64,000 nt of DNA from Moraxella boevrei DSM 14165 (GTDB lineage Bacteria; Pseudomonadota; Gammaproteobacteria; Pseudomonadales; Moraxellaceae). Made by a program: the position numbers and the translations under genes. The first letter of the stretch is position 1, and every line of letters starts with the position of its first letter. The stretch spans positions 124,001 through 188,000 of the forward strand of contig NZ_KB903770.1 in NCBI RefSeq assembly GCF_000379845.1. The letters are read 5' to 3'. Below are positions 58,409-64,000 of the stretch, piece by piece. The notes beneath the pieces are model-generated. The model saw nothing but the letters and a program-made list of their open reading frames with translations, ran no database searches and was not told where the DNA came from.

Positions 58409-59617
58409 ATGACCCAAAACCAGATTAAAGTTTACTTAGTCGGCGGTGCGGTGCGTGATACGCTGTTAGGTCGCTCCATTACCGAACACGATTATGTCGT
58501 GGTTGGAGCAACGCCAGAATACATGGTTGCCAAAGGCTTTGTCCAAGTCGGAGCGGATTTTCCCGTATTTTTGCACCCAATCACCCATGACGAATACGCC
58601 TTAGCCCGCACCGAACGCAAGACAGGCAACGGCTATCTTGGCTTTGCCGTCCACGCCGACCCAAGCGTCACGCTAGAAGATGACCTAATCCGCCGAGATT
58701 TGACCATTAACGCAATGGCAATTGAAGTCGGCGGTTTGTTTGACAGCAATTTTAAATATGGTAAATTTGACAAAAATTATGTCATTGACCCTTACGGTGG
58801 ATTAAATGACTTAAAAAACAAAAAATTACGTCATGTATCGGACGCTTTTGCCGAAGACCCTGTGCGAGTATTACGCTTGGCAAGATTTGAGAGCCGTTAC
58901 GCACCGCTTGGCTTTAGTATTGCTGATGAAACGGTAGCATTGGTGCAAAAAATGCGAGATGACGGTGAATTAAACCACCTAGTCGCCGAACGTGTGTGGG
59001 CAGAAACTCACAAGGCATTAAGCCAAGCATGGGCAGACGTGTATTTTTCTACTTTAAGCAAATTGGGCGTATTAGGCATTATCATGCCTGCGTTAAGTAT
59101 TGCCAGAGATGAAGGGCTTTATAGCGAAAAGCAAGCGATTGTCAGCCACGCATTACGCCTTGCTCACGAGTTTCACCTAAATGAAGTCAGCCGTTTTGCT
59201 TTACTTTGCACAGCTTTTTTGAATGTTGAAAATAATAAAAATCTAAAATATTGTGAGCTCTTTAAGGCTTTTTACCAACAGTTAAAAGCCCCAAAATCTT
59301 ACAGTCACTTTAGCCAATTATTTTTAACCCAGTTAGACAATTTAGAAAACTTTAATCAACTGACTAGTGAACAGCTTTTTGACTTAATAAAAACTTGCAA
59401 TGCGTTAAAACAACCCGAACTTTTACAGCAACTTTTAAGCCTTGTTAAAGTCTATCAACTGGCTTGTGAACAGGTTATACTGAATAAAATCATTAGCACA
59501 TTACAGCCTATTTCAGCCAAAGACGTGAGTAGCGAATTGACAGGCAAAGCGATTGGCGATGCGATTGATACGTTGCGTTTGGCAAAATTAGATGAAATTA
59601 TTTCAGCAAAAGGATAA
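58409..59617 (+). CDS. cca: CCA-adding tRNA nucleotidyltransferase (class II)
   Basis: A 402-residue enzyme adding or repairing the 3' CCA end of tRNA. The ATG at 58409 is selected because [20 protein letters not shown] matches family starts. Other features are [13 protein letters not shown] (catalytic acidic residues), [15 protein letters not shown] and [17 protein letters not shown], which reads the base by amino-acid template. E. coli Cca has a C-terminal HD phosphohydrolase domain; here the expected HD signature is not evident, although the length is close, so that activity is probably lost. aroQ starts four bases after the stop. Confidence 0.93.
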   Translation: MTQNQIKVYLVGGAVRDTLLGRSITEHDYVVVGATPEYMVAKGFVQVGADFPVFLHPITHDEYALARTERKTGNGYLGFAVHADPSVTLEDDLIRRDLTINAMAIEVGGLFDSNFKYGKFDKNYVIDPYGGLNDLKNKKLRHVSDAFAEDPVRVLRLARFESRYAPLGFSIADETVALVQKMRDDGELNHLVAERVWAETHKALSQAWADVYFSTLSKLGVLGIIMPALSIARDEGLYSEKQAIVSHALRLAHEFHLNEVSRFALLCTAFLNVENNKNLKYCELFKAFYQQLKAPKSYSHFSQLFLTQLDNLENFNQLTSEQLFDLIKTCNALKQPELLQQLLSLVKVYQLACEQVILNKIISTLQPISAKDVSSELTGKAIGDAIDTLRLAKLDEIISAKG

Positions 59618-59620
59618 AAA

Positions 59621-60082
59621 ATGAAAAAACATATTTTAGTGATTAACGGTGCAAACTTAAATTTACTTGGCAAACGAGAACCGCAGATTTACGGCTACCA
59701 AACCTTAGCTGATATTGAAGTAGATTTAGCACAGCGAGCGTTAGCACATGGTTTACAACTTACATTTTTTCAGTCCAATGCCGAATATGAACTGATACAC
59801 AAAATTCAATATCACGGGTTATTAACTCTAGATGAGCGGGAAAAAATTGATGCCGTGATTATCAATCCTGCAGGCTTTACGCACACATCTGTGGTACTGC
59901 GTGATGCGTTGTTGGCGATTGACAAGCCGTTTGTAGAAGTGCATTTATCCAACATTCACCACCGTGAACCGTTTCGTCATCATTCATTTTTTAGCGATAA
60001 AGCTGATGCGGTGATTTGTGGTTTAGGGGCGTTGGGTTATATATCAGCGTTGGATTATTTTATTGATAAATTTGCTAAGTGA
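59621..60082 (+). CDS. aroQ: Type II 3-dehydroquinate dehydratase
   Basis: A 153-residue dodecameric dehydratase of the shikimate pathway. The start [20 protein letters not shown] carries the Tyr/Arg lid region. [17 protein letters not shown] includes the Asn and the region of the catalytic His, and [19 protein letters not shown] is typical. Its start is four bases after cca. In many relatives aroQ precedes accB-accC; here it is followed by a terminator and convergent aceF. Confidence 0.96.
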   Translation: MKKHILVINGANLNLLGKREPQIYGYQTLADIEVDLAQRALAHGLQLTFFQSNAEYELIHKIQYHGLLTLDEREKIDAVIINPAGFTHTSVVLRDALLAIDKPFVEVHLSNIHHREPFRHHSFFSDKADAVICGLGALGYISALDYFIDKFAK

Positions 60083-60134
60083 TTGATAAATAATTGTTTT
60101 CAACTTAAAATACGAGCTATTCTGTCATCAAATT

Positions 60135-60165
60135 AAAAAGGCAAACGAATTTGTTTGCCTTTTTT
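60135..60165. terminator. Bidirectional terminator between aroQ and aceF
   Basis: AAAAAGGCAAAC (60135-60146) pairs with GTTTGCCTTTTT (60153-60164) around a six-base loop, with T and A runs serving both convergent genes. Confidence 0.85.
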
Positions 60166-60185
60166 CTTAAAGCCAACTTATTAAT

Positions 60186-61883
60186 TTACAACAAAATTTT
60201 ACGTGGGTCTTGCAAAAGTTTTGCGATGTAACGTGTGAACACAGCGGCATCCGCCCCATTAATCACACGGTGGTCGTATGACAATGACAGTGGCAACATC
60301 AAGCGTGGCTCAAACTCTTTACCATTCCAACGTGGTTGGAAAGTAGACTCTGACACGCCCAAAATCGCAACTTGTGGCCAGTTAACGAGTGGTGTAAAGT
60401 ACGTTCCGCCTAAGTTACCTTGGCTAGAAATGGTAAATGATGCCCCTTGCAATTCTTTGACAGTTAACTTGTTATCACGGGCTTTTTTGGCAAGTTCGCC
60501 GATTTCTTTGGCAAGTTGCACGATGCCTTTATCTTGCACGTTTTGGATGACAGGCACAGTAAGACCATTATCAGTTGCCACTGCAAAACCCATATGTACC
60601 GATTTACGTACGATGATTTGGGTATTATCATCGGATAAATGGCTATTGAATTTCGGATGTTTTTGCAAGGCATACGCAGTTACTTTCATGATAAATGCAA
60701 GGATTGTCAAAGACACGCCTTGTTTTTTCATGTCGTCTTTTAACTCGCCACGCAGATTTTCGGTGTCGGTAATATCCGCCAAATCAAACTGGGTTACCTG
60801 TGGCAACAGGGTATTATAATTTAGCTGTGGAATAGACACTTTTTGCAAACGACTTAAATCTTCGGTATAAGTCTCTCCCCAAATATCCACTTTTGACATA
60901 TCAGGTAGCGGTGGCAAGCCTGCACGCACGCCTGTTGTTTGTGATATAGTGGTGGTTTGTGGGTTTTGCAGTTGTTGTTTTACATAGGCAAACAAGTCTT
61001 CTTTGACCACACGCCCGTTAATGCCTGTGCCTTTAACTTGGGTAATGTCCACGCCAAGCTGACGGGTAAGTTTACGCACGGCAGGACCTGCATACGCATC
61101 GCTTAATTTAGCGTTTACTTGTTGCTCAGTTAATGCTGAGGCTTGGGTTGGTTTAGTATCCGCTTTTGGTGCAGGTGCTGATACGTTAGTTGTAGCAGTC
61201 GGTGCAACGCTTGGGCTTTCTGCTTTTGGGGCAGTTGGCGTGCTTGGCGTGGTTGCAACAGGGGCAGAACCCACGGTTTCAATCACGATAAAATCTTGTC
61301 CATTTTTGGCAACATCACCTGAGTTTAACAAGATTTCTACCACTTTACCGCTCGCAGGGGCAGGCACTTCTACTGATGCTTTGTCAGATTCTACCAAAAT
61401 CACAGGTTGGTCGACTGCTACTGTATCGCCCACATTGACCATAATTTCAGCAACTTGGGCTTCTTCCACGCCCAAATCAGGCAAGGCAAACGTTTGTTCA
61501 CCACCCGACTGCATTGGCAACTCATTTGTTTGTGGAGTCGTTTGTGCTTGAGTTGGTTGTTCCGCTTGTTCCGCTGTTAGCCTTTGGGGTTCGGCTTTTG
61601 GGGTTTCGGTTGTTTGGCTTTGTATCTGTTGGCTAGGCTCAGCTTGGGTGTTTGCACCGTCTGATTCTAGGGTTAAAATCACGTCGCCTTCTTTGAGTTG
61701 GTCGCCAAGCTTAATTAAAATTTCGGTAATTTTACCTTGTGCGGTGCTTGGTACTTCTACTGATGCTTTGTCAGATTCTAACAGTACAATGTTGTCATTG
61801 ACGTTAATCACATCACCAACTTTTACCATAATTTCGCTGACTTCGGCACTTTCAACGCCTAAGTCTGGGAGTGTCATTTGCAT
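60186..61883 (-). CDS. aceF: Pyruvate dehydrogenase E2, dihydrolipoamide acetyltransferase
   Basis: A 565-residue E2 core subunit. Two lipoyl domains (about residues 1-75 and 131-205) carry the lipoyl Lys in LLESDKASVEV and ILVESDKASVEV (first at Lys39). Linkers are rich in Pro, Ala, Gln and Thr. The E3-binding domain is AGPAVRKLTRQLGVDITQVK with GTGINGRVVKEDL. The catalytic domain ends SLSYDHRVINGADAAVFTRY; the active His motif has Asn instead of Asp (HRVING), a change also known from Pseudomonas/Azotobacter E2p. It follows aceE by 154 bp on the same strand. Confidence 0.95.
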   Translation of the reverse strand: MQMTLPDLGVESAEVSEIMVKVGDVINVNDNIVLLESDKASVEVPSTAQGKITEILIKLGDQLKEGDVILTLESDGANTQAEPSQQIQSQTTETPKAEPQRLTAEQAEQPTQAQTTPQTNELPMQSGGEQTFALPDLGVEEAQVAEIMVNVGDTVAVDQPVILVESDKASVEVPAPASGKVVEILLNSGDVAKNGQDFIVIETVGSAPVATTPSTPTAPKAESPSVAPTATTNVSAPAPKADTKPTQASALTEQQVNAKLSDAYAGPAVRKLTRQLGVDITQVKGTGINGRVVKEDLFAYVKQQLQNPQTTTISQTTGVRAGLPPLPDMSKVDIWGETYTEDLSRLQKVSIPQLNYNTLLPQVTQFDLADITDTENLRGELKDDMKKQGVSLTILAFIMKVTAYALQKHPKFNSHLSDDNTQIIVRKSVHMGFAVATDNGLTVPVIQNVQDKGIVQLAKEIGELAKKARDNKLTVKELQGASFTISSQGNLGGTYFTPLVNWPQVAILGVSESTFQPRWNGKEFEPRLMLPLSLSYDHRVINGADAAVFTRYIAKLLQDPRKILL

Positions 61884-61975
61884 GATTTATCCTTTTTTAA
61901 ATATAAATTTAGCAAAAATTAATTGAATTATTAAATTTTTGATAAGTGCCCAAAAATAATTAGCATTTTAATTTG

Positions 61976-62006
61976 GTGGGTTACGCCAAAATTATGACTA
62001 ACCCAC
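61976..62006 (-). repeat. Palindromic element between aceE and aceF
   Basis: GTGGGTTA (61976-61983) and TAACCCAC (61999-62006) form a perfect 8-bp stem around 15 bases. It resembles the GTGGGTTACGCC-type small repeats found in many bacteria. It could attenuate transcription between aceE and aceF. There is no strong T run. Confidence 0.5.
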
Positions 62007-62037
62007 TCCTTAAAATAAATTAAGCATTAATGAATAA

Positions 62038-64000
62038 TTATTTATCATCTAACACAGGGGCATCGGCTTTATCTTCAGCTTTGCCTTCACTTGAGATTTG
62101 GTCGTCATCTTCTTCTACCAACTGCGGTACAGGTTTGACATTCACGCCTGTGCCTTGAGTAATCGGTGCGTCAGGCGATTGGTCAATTTGTTGCTGTGGG
62201 TGCCAAGCAGGGCTAGCATCAGCATCAATACCAAGGCTTACAATCGCATCTTTGACAAGACGTGGCTCAACTTCACCAACATCTGCCAGTTGTTTTAAGG
62301 TGGCAACCACGATGTGAGCGGCGTCTACTTTAAAGAAACTACGCAAGTTTGCACGGGTATCCGAACGACCATAGCCGTCTGTACCAAGCGTGGCATATGG
62401 GCGACCTTCTGGTAACCATGCACGGATTTGTTCTGAGAATTGACGCATATAGTCGGTTGATGCCACCACGATACCATCATGTTGGGCAAGTTGTTCGGTT
62501 ACCCATGCCACTTTTTGTTCTTCGGTTGGGTGCAAACGGTTGTATTCATCGCACGCCATGGCTTCACGCGTTAGTTCGTTAAAGCTGGTTACGCTCCAAA
62601 CGTTTGCCGAAATGTTAAATTCTTCTGCCAAAATTTCGGCAGCTTTTTCCACTTCACGCAAGATGACACCTGAACCGAGTAATTGTACTTGTTTTGAACC
62701 ATTGTCTTTTAACAAATACATACCTTTTTTGATGCCTTCTTCCACATATTCACGATTGGCAGGCAAGGCAGGCTGTACATAGTTTTCATTCATCAAGGTA
62801 ATATAATAATAAACACGCTCACCTTCACCGTACATACGGCGTAAACCATCTTGGATAATCACTGCCAACTCGTAGCCATAGCATGGATCGTAAGTGACAC
62901 AGTTTGGAATGGTATTAAATAAAATCAACTGATGCCCATCTTGGTGTTGCAAACCTTCACCGTTCAAAGTCGTACGTCCTGCCGTACCACCGAGCAAGAA
63001 GCCTTGTGCTTGGCTATCGCCTGCTGCCCACGCCAAATCACCCACACGTTGGAAACCAAACATTGAGTAATAAATGTAAAATGGTATCATCGGCAACGCA
63101 TTGGTTGAGTAGCTAGTTGCCAACGCAATCCACGCACTCATCGCCCCTGCTTCGTTGATACCTTCTTCTAACATATGTCCGTCAACCGCTTCACGATAAC
63201 CCATTAAGGCCTCGGCATCTTCGGAAACATATTTTTGTCCATTGGCAGAATAAATACCTAACTGACGGAACATCCCTTCCAAACCAAAAGTACGGGCTTC
63301 ATCAGGCACAATTGGCACAACACGGTCTTGAATGGTTTTGTTTTTTAACAAGGCAGATAACAAACGCACAAACACCATAGTCGTAGATTGCTCTTTATCG
63401 CCACTGCCTTGCAATACTTTATCAAACACATCAAGGCTTGGAATTTCGAGCGGAATGTGTCCACTACGACGACTTGGCAGATGTCCACCCAACGCCTGAC
63501 GGCGACCCATCAGATATTTATATTCGGTAGAATTTTCATCTGGACGATAGAACGGCAACTCTTCTAGCTGTTCATCGGTAAACGGTAAATCAAAACGGTC
63601 TCTAAAATATTTTAGATTTTCAATTTCTAATTTCTTAATTTGGTGGGTTTTATTCACCGATTGTGATTGAGCGGATAAACCATAGCCTTTTACCGTTTTT
63701 ACCAACACAACGGTTGGCTGACCTTTAGTTTTCATCGCTTCACTAAAGGCACTATAAACTTTGACAGGGTCATGACCACCACGGTCAAGGTGTTGAATTT
63801 CGTCATCGGTCCAATCTTTCACCATTTCGGCAAGTTCTGGATACTTGCCAAAAAAATGCTCACGCACAAATTTACCATCACGGGCTTTGTATAGTTGATA
63901 CTCACCGTCAACCGCTTCTTCCATGCGTTGTTTCAATGCACCTGAGTGGTCTTTATCTAGTAGCGTGTCCCATTTTCCGCCCCAAATCACTTTAATTACT
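62038..64000 (-). CDS. aceE: Pyruvate dehydrogenase E1 component, 3' part, cut by window edge
   Basis: The last 654 residues of the homodimeric ThDP-dependent E1, about three quarters of the E. coli protein length. The visible part begins VIWGGKWDTLLDKDHSGAL and continues YVREHFFGKYPE-like text (FVREHFFGKYPELAEMVKDW), DRGGHDPVKVYSAF, VKTVKGYG, and later EGINEAGAMSAWIALATSY and YYSMFGFQRVGDLAWAAGD, all diagnostic for AceE. The C-terminus has an unusual acidic Glu/Asp/Lys tail of about 25 residues beyond the E. coli end. It is upstream of aceF in the usual order; the 5' end is outside the window. Confidence 0.97.
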   Translation of the reverse strand, partial: VIKVIWGGKWDTLLDKDHSGALKQRMEEAVDGEYQLYKARDGKFVREHFFGKYPELAEMVKDWTDDEIQHLDRGGHDPVKVYSAFSEAMKTKGQPTVVLVKTVKGYGLSAQSQSVNKTHQIKKLEIENLKYFRDRFDLPFTDEQLEELPFYRPDENSTEYKYLMGRRQALGGHLPSRRSGHIPLEIPSLDVFDKVLQGSGDKEQSTTMVFVRLLSALLKNKTIQDRVVPIVPDEARTFGLEGMFRQLGIYSANGQKYVSEDAEALMGYREAVDGHMLEEGINEAGAMSAWIALATSYSTNALPMIPFYIYYSMFGFQRVGDLAWAAGDSQAQGFLLGGTAGRTTLNGEGLQHQDGHQLILFNTIPNCVTYDPCYGYELAVIIQDGLRRMYGEGERVYYYITLMNENYVQPALPANREYVEEGIKKGMYLLKDNGSKQVQLLGSGVILREVEKAAEILAEEFNISANVWSVTSFNELTREAMACDEYNRLHPTEEQKVAWVTEQLAQHDGIVVASTDYMRQFSEQIRAWLPEGRPYATLGTDGYGRSDTRANLRSFFKVDAAHIVVATLKQLADVGEVEPRLVKDAIVSLGIDADASPAWHPQQQIDQSPDAPITQGTGVNVKPVPQLVEEDDDQISSEGKAEDKADAPVLDDK

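Overview
The window looks like a chromosomal segment of an AT-rich gammaproteobacterium of the Moraxellaceae, most probably Moraxella. This rests on low GC throughout, a yggS/pilT/pilU block with twitching ATPases, GyrA carrying Thr at the Ser83-equivalent position, an E. coli-type RtcB remnant, and housekeeping proteins that read as Moraxella/Acinetobacter-like. I inferred the taxon from protein character and gene order, not from a search. Most of the window is core metabolism. I saw no rRNA, tRNA, CRISPR array, transposase or prophage structural gene.

Layout. 1-5.5 kb (all minus strand): 5' part of pyrD, a membrane protein, a beta-propeller lipoprotein, bamA and another membrane protein. 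5.6-9.6 kb (plus): a type IIS-like restriction-modification island, made of a fused double adenine methyltransferase and an AlwI-family-like endonuclease, in visibly more AT-rich DNA. 9.7-15 kb: a GST-like gene, then ilvI-ilvH-(antitoxin-PIN toxin)-(unknown gene)-ilvC on the minus strand. 15.4-21 kb: a DUF4124 protein, queG, a secreted lipase-like protein and cdsA-uppS-frr-pyrH. 21.3-27.7 kb: a cold-shock gene with a long leader, argD, creD with two unreported small ORFs, a family II pyrophosphatase, a LysR regulator and small proteins. 28.5-34.8 kb: leuC, then an accessory segment (a frameshifted secreted Ntox21-like toxin with a putative immunity gene, an antitoxin-like fossil, a lipoprotein, a PEBP protein and an antitoxin/PIN toxin pair), then leuD, a palindromic mini-element and leuB. 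34.8-37.4 kb: two small unknown genes, an rtcB gene broken by two in-frame stop codons, and a 680-bp gene-free stretch with alternative inverted repeats. 37.4-48 kb: Mpo1-like protein, yggS, pilT, pilU, rsmE, a PAS-GGDEF-EAL protein, an acyl-CoA dehydrogenase, a potassium channel and a FolK-like protein. 48-64 kb: gyrA, trmB, yacG, argF, mnmA, a CreB-like regulator, ggt, tgt, cca, aroQ, aceF and the 3' part of aceE.

How it fits together. ilvIHC and leuCDB supply branched-chain amino acids, and argD and argF serve arginine synthesis. pyrH/frr/uppS/cdsA serve nucleotide, translation and envelope precursor needs. bamA inserts outer-membrane proteins, pilT/pilU power pilus retraction, and aceE/aceF form pyruvate dehydrogenase. 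The most notable pattern is that both branched-chain operons are split by toxin-antitoxin-type cargo. The leucine one also holds a small secreted-toxin/immunity pair whose signal peptide and toxin domain lie in different reading frames joined at a run of nine A. The broken rtcB next to a gene-free region with competing inverted repeats is the second place most worth following up.
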